A DNA stretch of 64,000 nucleotides, from the NCBI RefSeq assembly GCF_018304945.1, contig NZ_JAGQEE010000001.1, positions 248,001 to 312,000 on the forward strand, in the 5' to 3' direction. Origin of the DNA: Collimonas humicola (lineage in GTDB: Bacteria > Pseudomonadota > Gammaproteobacteria > Burkholderiales > Burkholderiaceae_D). The notes under the pieces were generated by a model. That model worked only from the letters and a program-made list of their open reading frames with translations. It did no database searches and had not been told where the DNA came from. How positions within the stretch are numbered: position 1 is the first letter of the stretch; each line of letters begins with the position of its first letter. A program made the position numbers and the translations under genes. This document shows, in pieces, positions 15,930 through 25,271 of this stretch.

Positions 15930-16183
15930 TGCTGGTTTTCCTTTTTTCGAATCGTGTTTATGAAAAATCGGTGAAACATATCCGGCGGCCATGCTCCGGC
16001 CAGCTTGCCTGCTGGGTTGCGCTGCGCCTGGCGTGAGTTCGGGGCGAAGCATAAGCTTTGAAAATTAAGCGAAAATGAGCTGTGCGCAATCTGTCTGATT
16101 TATGCCAATCGCGCCTTGATTTCACGCGCTCGTCATAATCGGCTGCTATTTTGTAGGGTCGACTAAACCGGGCTTTTGCCGCG
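15930..16183. promoter_or_regulatory. Divergent control region between receptor and regulator genes
   Basis: A 254-base gap between two start codons facing away from each other, so it must hold both promoters. It is more A+T-rich than its flanks (16050-16160). I could not fix convincing -35/-10 pairs or an operator by eye. Confidence 0.5.
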
Positions 16184-16861
16184 ATGCGCATACTGTTGAT
16201 TGAAGATGACTACATGCTGGGCAACAGCATCCGCAAAGGGTTCTATCCCTATGGCTTCATCGTCGACTGGACCCAGGACGGCATCGCCGCCGAGGCGGCG
16301 CTGGCCGCGGAGTCGTATTCGGCTGTCTTGCTCGATCTTGGACTGCCGCGCAAATCGGGGTTGGAAGTGCTGAAGAAAATGCGCGCCGACGGCAACAGCA
16401 CGCCGGTGATCATCTTGTCCGCCAGCGACCGCGTGCTGAACCGTATCGAAGGGCTGGACGCCGGCGCCGACGACTATCTGAACAAGCCTTTCGACCTGGA
16501 CGAGCTGGCGGCGCGGGTGCGCGCCTTGCTGCGCCGTAGCGGCGGCCGCATCAGTCCGCAGCTGGTGCACGGCGACATCCAGTTCGACCCGGCCAGCAAT
16601 ACCGTTGCCTACAAGGGCAGGCATATCGGCCTTAGCAGCCGTGAGCTGATGGTGCTGGCGGCGCTGATCGAGAAACCTGGCGCAGTGCTGTCGCGCGCGC
16701 AGCTGGTCGACAAGGTATATGGCTGGAACGATGAAGTCGAGAGCAACACCATCGAAGTGCATATCCATGCATTGCGCAAAAAACTTGCGCCCGGCGTGAT
16801 CCGCAACATCCGCGGCCTGGGCTATATGCTCTCCAGCGCCGACAGCTTGTGCGCCGGTTAG
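16184..16861 (+). CDS. Response regulator, OmpR/PhoB family
   Basis: A 225-residue regulator. The receiver has EDDY, Asp51 (AVLLDLGLPRKSG), ILSA and LNKPFDLDEL; the winged-helix domain contains LSSRELMVLAALIEKPG and NTIEVHIHALRKKL. It is paired with the kinase seven bases downstream and divergent from the TonB receptor, its most obvious target. Confidence 0.92.
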   Translation: MRILLIEDDYMLGNSIRKGFYPYGFIVDWTQDGIAAEAALAAESYSAVLLDLGLPRKSGLEVLKKMRADGNSTPVIILSASDRVLNRIEGLDAGADDYLNKPFDLDELAARVRALLRRSGGRISPQLVHGDIQFDPASNTVAYKGRHIGLSSRELMVLAALIEKPGAVLSRAQLVDKVYGWNDEVESNTIEVHIHALRKKLAPGVIRNIRGLGYMLSSADSLCAG

Positions 16862-16867
16862 GGGCTA

Positions 16868-18190
16868 TTGATAGTGTCGATCAGGAATCGCCTGCTGTTC
16901 TGGCTGCTGTCCGGCCTTGCCTTCCTCGGCGTGTGTTTCATGGTCGCCGACTATCTGATCGACCGCGCCTTGCTGGCGGATATCTATGACGACCAGATGA
17001 ACCAGATCGCCTTCGCCATCCCCGCCAATTTCAGCGGCGGCGACCTGGAAAAGAACACGCCGGCGCTGAAATACGATGGCGACGACAGCATCCTGCAGAT
17101 CTGGGATAAAAACGGCAAGCAGACTTACCGTTCGCATCCGGACATCGCCCTGCCGCCATTTCCTAAGCCCGGATACAGTGAAGTGCGATGGCATGGCAAC
17201 GAGTGGAAACTGTTCGTGCGCAAGACCGACCAGAACCTGATCCAGGTGGCGCAGTCGCTGGACGGCCGGCGCAATATCGCGCTCGACCATGCGCTGCGCT
17301 CGCTGGTGCCGCTGCTGATTTTCCTGCTGATCATGGGCTTGCTGATTCACTGGAGCGTCGGCACTGGCCTGCAGTCCTTGACCCGCCTGTCGCAAGAACT
17401 GGCCAAGCGCACGCCCGACAAGCTGGAAAGGCTGACATCCAAGGGGCAGCCGCTGGAAATCCAGCCCGTGACGCAAGCCATCGATACCTTGCTGCAGCGT
17501 CTCGGCGTGGCGCTCGAAAGCCAGAAAAAATTCATCGCGGATGCCTCGCACGAGCTGCGCACGCCGCTGGCGACCCTGCAAATCCAGGTCCAGCTGGTGG
17601 AGCAGTCGCTAGGCAGCGGCCGCGAAGCCAGCGCGCTGGCCGATCTGAAAGCCGGGGTGAAACGCAGCAGCCACCTGGTCGAACAGCTGCTGATGGCATC
17701 GCGCCTGGAGTTCGGCGGCATGCACGATCCGCACGTCCCGCTGCAGCTGCATGAAATCGTGCGGCAGGTGACCATCGATTTCATCCCCTACGCCAACAGC
17801 CGAAAAATCAATCTCGGGGTGGAGCAGCTGGATGCAGGCATCATCATGGGATCGGAATATCACATCCCTATCCTGGTCCGCAATCTGATCGATAATGCGA
17901 TCCGCTACACGCCCAGCGGCGGCCAGGTGGACGTCGCCATCCGCGCCGGCAATCAAAAAATCGTCCTGGAAATCGAAGACAGCGGGCCCGGCATTCCACC
18001 GGAAGAGCGGCAGCGCGTGTTCGACCGTTTCTACCGCTGCCTGGTGCCGCAGGCAGCCGGCAGCGGACTCGGGCTGGCGATCGTCAAGCAAGTCACGGAA
18101 CAGCATCAGGCCGAAGTCCACCTGGAACGCGCCGGCCGCTTGCCTGGCCTGAAGGCCAGCGTCCGGTTCAATGCGCTGGTTTCTGTCTGA
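16868..18190 (+). CDS. Sensor histidine kinase
   Basis: A 440-residue kinase. TM1 lies at about 9-30, followed by a periplasmic sensor of about 115 residues similar to the two-component sensor N domain (PANFSGGDLEKNTP.., VRWHGNEWKLFVRK) and TM2 at about 146-164. The DHp helix is KKFIADASHELRTPLATLQI (His228), and the ATPase has NLIDNAIRYTPSGG, EDSGPGIPPEE and GSGLGLAIVKQ. It begins at TTG 16868, or GTG 16874, directly after the regulator. It is only distantly similar to the kinase at 9133-10500, so this is a second, separate system rather than a recent copy. Confidence 0.9.
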   Translation: MIVSIRNRLLFWLLSGLAFLGVCFMVADYLIDRALLADIYDDQMNQIAFAIPANFSGGDLEKNTPALKYDGDDSILQIWDKNGKQTYRSHPDIALPPFPKPGYSEVRWHGNEWKLFVRKTDQNLIQVAQSLDGRRNIALDHALRSLVPLLIFLLIMGLLIHWSVGTGLQSLTRLSQELAKRTPDKLERLTSKGQPLEIQPVTQAIDTLLQRLGVALESQKKFIADASHELRTPLATLQIQVQLVEQSLGSGREASALADLKAGVKRSSHLVEQLLMASRLEFGGMHDPHVPLQLHEIVRQVTIDFIPYANSRKINLGVEQLDAGIIMGSEYHIPILVRNLIDNAIRYTPSGGQVDVAIRAGNQKIVLEIEDSGPGIPPEERQRVFDRFYRCLVPQAAGSGLGLAIVKQVTEQHQAEVHLERAGRLPGLKASVRFNALVSV

Positions 18191-18271
18191 TACGAAAAAC
18201 TGCGCCGGCAGGCGAGCTGCATTGGCGGCTTCTGGCGGGCGTGCGGAAGAGGGGAGTAATGCGGTCTGGCG

Positions 18272-18299
18272 GAGGAAACGGCGTTGCCGCCGTTTCCTC
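18272..18299. terminator. Perfect 12-pair hairpin between convergent genes
   Basis: Arms GAGGAAACGGCG and CGCCGTTTCCTC around a TTGC loop. It lies between the kinase stop (18190, +) and the peptidase stop (18363, -). No T-run follows on either strand, so it would act as a bidirectional barrier or a 3' stabiliser rather than a textbook terminator. Confidence 0.55.
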
Positions 18300-18302
18300 G
18301 CC

Positions 18303-18322
18303 CGGGCGCAGTTGCGCGCCCG
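18303..18322. terminator. Second hairpin between convergent genes
   Basis: CGGGCGC and GCGCCCG pair over seven positions with a six-base loop, three bases after the previous hairpin. The pair probably closes both transcripts. Confidence 0.4.
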
Positions 18323-18362
18323 TTCAAGCATGGATGTTGCTAACTATGCTGCGCAATCTTGC

Positions 18363-20357
18363 TCAATCGTTGGCAACCAGCGTTACGCCGCTGAAGGTTG
18401 CGTAGGAATTGAGCAGCAGGTAATACGTGCCTGCTTTCGGATTGCGGATGGTGATGGATTCCGATGTTGTCGAGCCATCCGACACGTACTGATAAGAGTC
18501 GATAGTCGGTGCGGAGCCGAAACTGACATAGATATCGGCATCGCCTCGGCCGCCGGAAGTCTTGAAGCTCAGGCTGGTGCGGCCGGCAGGAACCACGATG
18601 GTGTAGACCTTGCTGGAACCGGTAGGCAGGCCCAGGCCGGTCACTGGCACGCCGCTCTTCAGGACATTGCCTGGCGGCGGTGGTGGCGGCGTAGTGCCGG
18701 AACCGATGACCGAGGCAAAGTTGGCGACATTCAGGCTGCCGTAGCCGCTGGCGTAATCCCAGCCAGCCTTGGCCGCGTAGCCTTGGTTACCCGAAGTGAT
18801 GTCGTGGAACATGCTTGGGTTGGCTGCGGCTTTCTGATAGATCGCTGCGGCAGGGAATGGCAGGCTGTTGTTGTTGGCCGATTGCACGCGGGCCCAGAAG
18901 CCGGTGAACAACGGCGCAGCCAGGCTGGTGCCGCCGATCTGGGTAGGAGAGCCGTTGATCAGGACCAAGGCGCCGCTCGAAGGATCCGCATCCAGTGAAA
19001 TATCAGGAACGCCGCGTTGGCTCGAGGAACCGAGAACGCCGGAACTGACTTGCCAGCTAGGTGCTGCCTCAGTCAGGCTAGGACCGCCGCCGGCGCCGCC
19101 GCTTGCGCTTTGCTGGCAGCTCTGCCAGTCAGTGCAGGACCATACCGATTCCGAGGACCAGCTATTGCCGGAGCCGGTGCTGACCAGGGTGCCGCCCAGG
19201 GACATCACGTACGGCGAAACCGCCGGATAGCTCTGTGCAGTGGTGCTGGTGTTGCACTCATACGCGCCAGAATCGCCCGACGATACCGAGAACATCTGTC
19301 CCTGGGCAACGGCGGTCTGGAAGATCTGGTCGTTACTGGCTGTGATGCCGGACGATTGCGCGTCGTTCTCGCATTCGCCCAGCGAGACATTGATGGCTTG
19401 CGCCTGCTTGTCGGTCACCACCTGGTTGTAGGCCGCAGTCAGGTCGGCATCGCTCAGGGAGTTGGCGGTGTACAGGATCATCTGCTTGATAGTGCCGCCT
19501 GCTGCTGCCAGCGAACTTTGCGTATCCATGTTCCATTCATCGACACCGGAAGTGTCGCTGCTGGCGCCGTTGACCACCACGGTGGAGACGTTGGTTTGCG
19601 GGTAGCCGGAGTTGGACGTGAAAGTGTTCAAGTCCGCGATAGTCTGCGTCATGTCGCCAGAGGTGATGATGCCGATGGTGGCGTTGGTGGCGCTAGGCAG
19701 GCTGCTGGCGTTGTAGATGGTCGGGAAATCGGTCGGGTTGTGGCCGACTGCCGACATGGTTGTTGCGGCCACGCGCGCATCCTGTTTCTTCAGCATGGTG
19801 TGATGCAGGTGCACGGTTTGCAGGCCATGCACGGCCAGCACGATGCCGCCCAGTGCCTGCGGCACCGAAGCGTCGCTGATGTTGGCGTAGGCGTTGCGGC
19901 CGTTCACGCTATAGGTATGCAGCTCGGTATTGAAAGCAGTCTTCACCGAACCGGCGGAACCGTTGGCGCTGATCAGCAGGTTGTTGGCAGACACCGTGAT
20001 ATTGGTGAAGCCGCTTTTTGTCAGATGGCTGACGACAGCTTGCACCTGCTCCTTGGTAGGGGCATACAGACGCATGAAGTCCGCGTTGGACAAGGTTTTG
20101 TGCGAGCGGCCGGACATCAGGTCGGCAGTGAGCTGATCCAGTTCAGGCTTGTTGCGCAGTTTCAGCGCCACCACCACGTGGGTCAGTGCGCCGGACTGCA
20201 TTGCCGAGATATGCGTCACAGCGGTTCGCGCCGTGCTTGCGACAGCAGTTGCCTTGGTCGCGGTTGGCGCCCAAGTCTCCGCCTGGGCGGTGGTGGCAAA
20301 CGCGGCAAGGGTCAAGCCCGCGAGCGCCAGCAGTTTAAAGTTGGATCTGAATGTCAT
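18363..20357 (-). CDS. Secreted S53 (sedolisin/pseudomonalisin) peptidase with PPC domain
   Basis: A 664-residue serine-carboxyl peptidase, normally active at acid pH. It has a signal peptide to about residue 26 (TTAQA) and a pro-kumamolisin activation domain at about 45-190. The catalytic domain has Glu274 and Asp278 (DEWNMD), oxyanion Asp362 (SSGDSGAYECN) and nucleophile Ser478 (GGTSLAAP), with calcium-site residues near its end. A polyproline linker (TTPPPPPPG) leads to a C-terminal pre-peptidase (PPC) domain that is commonly removed on secretion. The start is chosen for GGAG eight bases upstream of ATG 20357. It stands alone, flanked by a long 5' gap. Confidence 0.92.
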   Translation of the reverse strand: MTFRSNFKLLALAGLTLAAFATTAQAETWAPTATKATAVASTARTAVTHISAMQSGALTHVVVALKLRNKPELDQLTADLMSGRSHKTLSNADFMRLYAPTKEQVQAVVSHLTKSGFTNITVSANNLLISANGSAGSVKTAFNTELHTYSVNGRNAYANISDASVPQALGGIVLAVHGLQTVHLHHTMLKKQDARVAATTMSAVGHNPTDFPTIYNASSLPSATNATIGIITSGDMTQTIADLNTFTSNSGYPQTNVSTVVVNGASSDTSGVDEWNMDTQSSLAAAGGTIKQMILYTANSLSDADLTAAYNQVVTDKQAQAINVSLGECENDAQSSGITASNDQIFQTAVAQGQMFSVSSGDSGAYECNTSTTAQSYPAVSPYVMSLGGTLVSTGSGNSWSSESVWSCTDWQSCQQSASGGAGGGPSLTEAAPSWQVSSGVLGSSSQRGVPDISLDADPSSGALVLINGSPTQIGGTSLAAPLFTGFWARVQSANNNSLPFPAAAIYQKAAANPSMFHDITSGNQGYAAKAGWDYASGYGSLNVANFASVIGSGTTPPPPPPGNVLKSGVPVTGLGLPTGSSKVYTIVVPAGRTSLSFKTSGGRGDADIYVSFGSAPTIDSYQYVSDGSTTSESITIRNPKAGTYYLLLNSYATFSGVTLVAND

Positions 20358-21195
20358 TACTTTACTCCGGTTTTTAAGGGATAAAGTGATCCCGCCAACG
20401 GTGGTCGGCTGGATCTGCTCAGTGGATGCATTCCCTTGAAATGTAAAGCTCTCAAGGGAAGTCGCAATTTCCCGCAGCGCCCGGCTGCAGGCGCTGCGGA
20501 GAAATGCCTTGTTGCCTGCCGCGCGGAAGCAGCGGGCATGGCGCAAACACCCGGCGGCGGATTGCTGGCTGCCTGGCTTGACAAAAAATCGGCGAACAGA
20601 AAGACTGCATGCGCGCTGCCTGCAGGCGCATGAACTGGTGCTACATCAAGGTTGGATCAGTGACGCGGTGCTACGCCCCTCAGCTGGGCGAGGGCAGCAT
20701 GGCCTCGACGGATGCCGGCAAGCGGCAGGCGCAGAGGCCGGAGCTGCGAGCGGAATCGTCGGCCGACAATTCCGGGAGAAACAGGATGGCTGATTCGAAT
20801 CCAGGGCAAGGCATAAGGCGCTCCTCTTGAGGATCATCGGCAGCTAAGGCTTTCGTCATGGCGCCGGCAACACGCGCTGGAAAACACCGCTGCTGCAACT
20901 GTTATGCACAATGTTTCTAAAATTTTCTTCAGTCTTCTCAGGAATTCAGACTAAAGGAATTATTTCTGCGTGGCAATATATGTTGCTCTTTATTTTGTAA
21001 CTAGTGTTACAAGTTGTAACCGAAAAAAGAAAGACCTGTCTGTTTTTTAAACACCTGTTTTTGGTGCCCTAAAACGCTTTCCTGGAACGCGCTGTCACGC
21101 CGTATCGCCAGTCTGCAAGCGGGTTTCAAGGGTTTTTGCAAACTCCGGCGTTGAGCGAATCGGCCAATGGTCCAGCCATTTTCCCGAGAGGCGTC
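20358..21195. other. Long gene-poor region upstream of the peptidase
   Basis: About 840 bases without a supportable gene; short frames here lack protein character. The part near 20930-21080 is strikingly A+T-rich and has three GTAAC/GTTAC words (20997-21001, 21006-21010, 21016-21020), the first two forming a palindrome. This could be an operator, though it lies far from the peptidase start. A GATTCGAATCC word near 20791 resembles a tRNA T-arm, but no tRNA folds around it. Confidence 0.45.
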
Positions 21196-21408
21196 ATGTC
21201 GGCAGAATCAGCCAAATCGCGCATCAGTTGCTTACCTTTGATTGTCGTCGCCGCCTTCTTCATGGAGTGCCTGGACACCACCATCGCCACCGCCGCCTTG
21301 CCGCGGATGGCGTGCGATTTCCATCCGGTCCGGATGGGCGCACTTGGCCATGAAGACTTGCGTCTTGCGTATTTACAGCCTCATGAGAACAGGCAGGGCG
21401 CAGAGTGA
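21196..21408 (+). pseudogene. 5' remnant of an MFS (DHA2/EmrB-type) exporter gene
   Basis: Seventy codons from an ATG preceded by GAGG. Residues 12-40 (LPLIVVAAFFMECLDTTIAT then AALPRMACDF) match the first membrane span and 'LDTTI...ALP.M' motif of 14-span DHA2 drug exporters, whose usual length is about 400-500 residues. After about residue 45 the similarity stops and the frame ends in unrelated sequence, so this is a truncated leftover, probably non-functional. Confidence 0.6.
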
Positions 21409-21455
21409 CAAAAACGCTACAGAACGCCTGGATTGCATAGGAATATCGCGCGTTA

Positions 21456-21486
21456 TTGCAATTCGCCAACTTGTTTCATTTACAAT
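21456..21486 (+). promoter_or_regulatory. Possible sigma-70 promoter for the hscC operon
   Basis: TTGCAA (21456-21461) and TACAAT (21481-21486) with a 19-base spacer, about 110 bases before the hscC start. The spacer is longer than ideal. Confidence 0.3.
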
Positions 21487-21595
21487 CGACGGTTGATCGT
21501 CGGCGCCGGTTTTTCAGTTGGAACCGGATCTGGCCCAAGGGAGCGTGACAGCAGCAGCGATTACAAAACTAGAATCACAAAACCAGAAACGAATA

Positions 21596-23308
21596 ATGAT
21601 GATTATTGGCATAGATCTCGGCACCACCAACAGCCTGGTGTCAGTTTGGCGCGACGGACAATCCCATATCATTCCCAACGCCTTGGGTGAAAACCTGACG
21701 CCGTCTTGCGTCAGCATCGATGAAGATGGCAGCGTGCTGGTCGGCAGGGCGGCGCGGGAGCGCTTGCAAACGCATCCAAACCGCAGCGCGGCCCTCTTCA
21801 AGCGCTATATGGGCAGTGAAAAGAAAATCCGCCTGGCCGGCAAGGAGTTCCGTCCCGAAGAGCTGTCGTCCATGGTGCTGCGCTCCCTGAAAGCGGATGC
21901 TGAGAATTTCCTCGGCGAAGCCGTGGAAGAAGCGATCATCACCGTCCCCGCTTATTTCAGCGACGCCCAGCGCAAAGCTACCCGCGTCGCCGGCCAGCTG
22001 GCGGGCTTGAAGGTGGAGCGGCTGCTGAACGAACCTACCGCGGCGGCGCTGGCATATGGCATGCAAGATGTCGCTGCCGAAAGCAAGTTCCTGGTGTTCG
22101 ACCTGGGCGGCGGCACTTTCGATATCTCGATCCTGGAAATGTTCGAAGGCGTCATGGAGGTCAGGGCATCGGCAGGAGACAATTTCCTCGGCGGCGAAGA
22201 TTTCGCCACCTTGCTGTGCGACGCCTTTGTGGAAAAAAGCGGCTTGCGGGCATCGATGGACGGCATGCTGCGCACGCCCCAGCAAGACCAGCGCTTGCGC
22301 GACGAGGCCGAGAAGGTCAAGCGCCAGCTTTCGGAAGCTTCCAGCGTCACCATGCGCATGCAATACGGCGAGCAGGAATATAAATGGCTGATCGATGAAG
22401 AAGCCTTCACGAAGCTGGCGGAGCCGTTGCTGGCGCGCTTGCGCACCCCGATCGAACGGGCCCTGCGCGATGCCCGCATCCGCGCCGCGACGCTGGACAA
22501 GATCGTGCTGGCCGGCGGCGCCACACGCATGCCGATGGTGCGCAAGCTGGTGTCGCGCATGTTCGGCCGCTTCCCGCTGGTGCATTTCAATCCGGACGAA
22601 GTAGTGGCGCTGGGCGCGGCGGTGCAGGCCGGCCTGAAGATGCGCGATTCGGCGCTCGACGAGGTCGTCATGACCGACGTTTCGCCTTATTCGCTGGGAA
22701 TCGCGATTTCGCGCCAGGTCGGCCCGAACCAATACATACCCGGCCATTACCTGCCGATCATCGAGCGCAATATGGTGGTGCCGGTGTCGCGCGTGGAAAA
22801 CATCACCACCATCCAGGATAACCAGAAAGAACTGCATGTGGCGATTTACCAGGGCGAGTCGCGCCTGGTGAAAGACAACGTCTACCTTGGAACGATCCAG
22901 TTCCCGGTGCCGCTGAAGAAGGCGGGCCAGATCGCGGTCGATGTGCGCTTCACCTACGATCTGAACGGCATCCTCGAAGCCGAAGCCACGGTGGCCGGGA
23001 CCGATCAGGTGCACAAGCTTGTGATTGCGGAAAATCCCGGCGTCATGTCGCCCGAGCAGATCGAACAGCGTTTCCAGGAGCTGGAGCACCTCAAGATCCA
23101 CCCGCGCAGCCAGGCCGAAAACCGTGCCCTGATGGCGCGCGCGGAGCGTCTGTATGAGCAGTCGCTGGGAGATGCAAGGACCTTTCTTTCGCATCGCATC
23201 GCGTCGTTTCAGGCGCTGCTTGAATCGCAGAAGATGGATGAAATCCGGCATGCGCGCGCAGAGTTGAAGAAGCATCTCGATCACGTCGAAAATGAAAGCT
23301 ATATCTGA
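21596..23308 (+). CDS. hscC: Hsp70-family chaperone HscC
   Basis: A 570-residue Hsp70. The nucleotide-binding domain has IGIDLGTTNSLV, ITVPAYFSDAQRKATRVAG, LLNEPTAAALAYG, FDLGGGTFDISILE and VLAGGATRMPMV. A short substrate-binding domain follows (ITTIQDNQKELHVAIYQGES). The length and the absent DnaK C-terminal lid tail fit HscC, a specialised Hsp70. Two adjacent ATGs (21596, 21599) can start it; the frame runs on upstream to 21518 without conserved sequence. It overlaps by one base (TGATG) a J-like gene, the same pairing known for HscC with membrane DnaJ-like partners in enterics. Confidence 0.88.
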   Translation: MMIIGIDLGTTNSLVSVWRDGQSHIIPNALGENLTPSCVSIDEDGSVLVGRAARERLQTHPNRSAALFKRYMGSEKKIRLAGKEFRPEELSSMVLRSLKADAENFLGEAVEEAIITVPAYFSDAQRKATRVAGQLAGLKVERLLNEPTAAALAYGMQDVAAESKFLVFDLGGGTFDISILEMFEGVMEVRASAGDNFLGGEDFATLLCDAFVEKSGLRASMDGMLRTPQQDQRLRDEAEKVKRQLSEASSVTMRMQYGEQEYKWLIDEEAFTKLAEPLLARLRTPIERALRDARIRAATLDKIVLAGGATRMPMVRKLVSRMFGRFPLVHFNPDEVVALGAAVQAGLKMRDSALDEVVMTDVSPYSLGIAISRQVGPNQYIPGHYLPIIERNMVVPVSRVENITTIQDNQKELHVAIYQGESRLVKDNVYLGTIQFPVPLKKAGQIAVDVRFTYDLNGILEAEATVAGTDQVHKLVIAENPGVMSPEQIEQRFQELEHLKIHPRSQAENRALMARAERLYEQSLGDARTFLSHRIASFQALLESQKMDEIRHARAELKKHLDHVENESYI

Positions 23309-25083
23309 TGCACTCTGAATGGAATCAGTGGATCTGGAGCGCCCTTGATATTCCGCCCTCCGACGATGAGCGCACCGTCAAGCGCGCCTACGCCAAGCGC
23401 TTGAAGGTAGTGCGTCCGGACGACGATCCGGAAAAATTCCAGGCCTTGAGGCAGGCGTATGAACGCGCCTTGGCGCTGATCGAGCATTCGTTTTCCCGCA
23501 AGGATGAAGAGCTGGAGCCGCCAGCCGCCGCGCAAGATGCGGTTGCGGCAGGCCAGACGGCAGCGCACACGGAAGTGGAAACCGCGGCGCTTTCCCAGCC
23601 CGCTGCCGGCAAGCGCGCCGTCGCCTTGCATCAAGACCAGGCAAGCTTGCTGGAGGCCGTGCAGCCGGCGTTTGATGCGGCGGCAGCGGCGGACTCCCTG
23701 TGGCAGGCCTTGATGCTGAAGATGACACCCGGGCAGTTGCGCTACACCTCCGCGATCCTGGCAAATTTCGTGAAGACCGAGGATTTCGAGAATTTCGACG
23801 TCCGCGACGCCTTCGAATTCCATGCAATGCAATACTGCGCCAGCCAGAATGCCGACCAGACGGCGCGCGCCGCCATGGTCGAGCACTTCGGCTGGGTTGA
23901 CAATGCGCAGCATCTGTTCCAGCACAATCCGGAGCTGGCGCGGACCGCGCTGGCCCGCTACCAGGCAGACCAGGGATACAAGTGGCTGGAAAATGCTGCC
24001 ATCGTCGGCTCGAAGGTGGCCCTGGCGTTGATCCAGACCGTGGTTCCCAAGCGCTCGATGCGCTTGTACGAGCGCAAATTCGTGGCTGAAATGAAGGAGC
24101 TGGTGCAAAGAATCCGCTGGCACTCCTCGGAACTGCTGGCGTACCGCCTCAATGCAGAGGTCTTCGCATGGTGGGAGCGGCAGGTGCATACCCCGCGACT
24201 GAGCGTGCATTCAGGCGTCGTTGCCTTGCTGTGCGGCGCGCTGGTGTTCGGCTTGCTCAGGGCCTTGTGCGCCAGCTTGATCCCGGAAAAACTGCAGGAT
24301 GCGGTCGCGCTGGCAGGTTTCGCCCTGATCGAAGCTGGCGCGCTTTGGCTGGCTTACCTGGCGGTCAAGAAGGGCATCTTGCAACGCGTAATGCAGTGGC
24401 TGTACGCCAGGCACCTGACGAAACGGGTGCAAGTCGGCTGGATGCCATTGTTCGTGCTGTGCTCGACCGCCGCCATGTTCGATCTCCGCGGCGAGTGGGC
24501 GCATGGCCTGATCGATGCGGGCTTGTTCGCGTGTCTGCTGCTTTCCTCGTTTGCAGCATGGCGCTTTCTCAATATCGTCGGCTTCATTATTGTTGTGCTG
24601 CTGGCCAGCGTCTTGGGAGGAATCGGCGGACTTGGATTCTCCATTTTTCCGGGATTCGGATTTTGGGAGTGCAGCCTGATCGCGCTGCCTATCGCGACCA
24701 TGCTGGTGCGGGGCGGGGAGTACTACTATGGCTTGTCGAATTTTTCCGGCAGTTCTCTCTGGAAGATTCGCCTAGCCTGGCTTGGCATCGCCGGACTGGT
24801 GTTTTACCTGGGGACCCTGGCCACGCCAGAGCACTATATTGTGCCTGCCGTGGCGGCATGGATCTGGTCTTTGCTGAGCTTCCCGATTGCCAACGTGTAT
24901 CTCGGCAGCGGCGCCACCGGCATGAGAGTGTATGCCTTTGGCCTGGTGACCATTGTCGCCAGCGCGGTGCTCGAAAAAACGATTCCTTCCATTCATTTGA
25001 CTTCGACCATGCTGCTCGTCATGGCCTTGTTCATCGGCTGCAATATCCAGGTTTGCAGAGATAGCGGCCGTAAATTCTCTTGA
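23308..25083 (+). CDS. Membrane-bound J-like protein, probable HscC partner
   Basis: A 591-residue protein. Residues 9-55 (IWSALDIPPSDDERTVKRAY, then AKRLKVVRPDDDPEKFQALR) have the J-domain helix II/III layout, but the invariant HPD is replaced by RPD (Arg36-Pro-Asp), as recalled for DjlB/DjlC-type partners of HscC. An Ala/Glu-rich linker and a helical soluble region follow. From about residue 295 there are roughly eight membrane spans to the C-terminus. Translation is coupled to hscC by a one-base overlap. It likely recruits the chaperone to the inner membrane (inference). Confidence 0.75.
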   Translation: MHSEWNQWIWSALDIPPSDDERTVKRAYAKRLKVVRPDDDPEKFQALRQAYERALALIEHSFSRKDEELEPPAAAQDAVAAGQTAAHTEVETAALSQPAAGKRAVALHQDQASLLEAVQPAFDAAAAADSLWQALMLKMTPGQLRYTSAILANFVKTEDFENFDVRDAFEFHAMQYCASQNADQTARAAMVEHFGWVDNAQHLFQHNPELARTALARYQADQGYKWLENAAIVGSKVALALIQTVVPKRSMRLYERKFVAEMKELVQRIRWHSSELLAYRLNAEVFAWWERQVHTPRLSVHSGVVALLCGALVFGLLRALCASLIPEKLQDAVALAGFALIEAGALWLAYLAVKKGILQRVMQWLYARHLTKRVQVGWMPLFVLCSTAAMFDLRGEWAHGLIDAGLFACLLLSSFAAWRFLNIVGFIIVVLLASVLGGIGGLGFSIFPGFGFWECSLIALPIATMLVRGGEYYYGLSNFSGSSLWKIRLAWLGIAGLVFYLGTLATPEHYIVPAVAAWIWSLLSFPIANVYLGSGATGMRVYAFGLVTIVASAVLEKTIPSIHLTSTMLLVMALFIGCNIQVCRDSGRKFS

Positions 25084-25271
25084 GGGCGATTCTCATCAAT
25101 TTAGTTGTCGCGATCCTATGTAATTAGTTGTAGAATCGCAACAAAAAAATTACAACAAAATTAATGGCGCAAAACTGCGAGGCCGGCCTGCAAAGGGCTG
25201 GTTTTGCGTTGTGCTTATTCGGGGCAGAAGTTTCTATCCGCCTAAATGCAAAGTTGATACAGGACGATGAA

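Noticed and set aside
20785-20810. Possible tRNA fragment (GATTCGAATCC)
   Set aside because: Only the T-arm word is present; no acceptor, D or anticodon arm can be folded around it.
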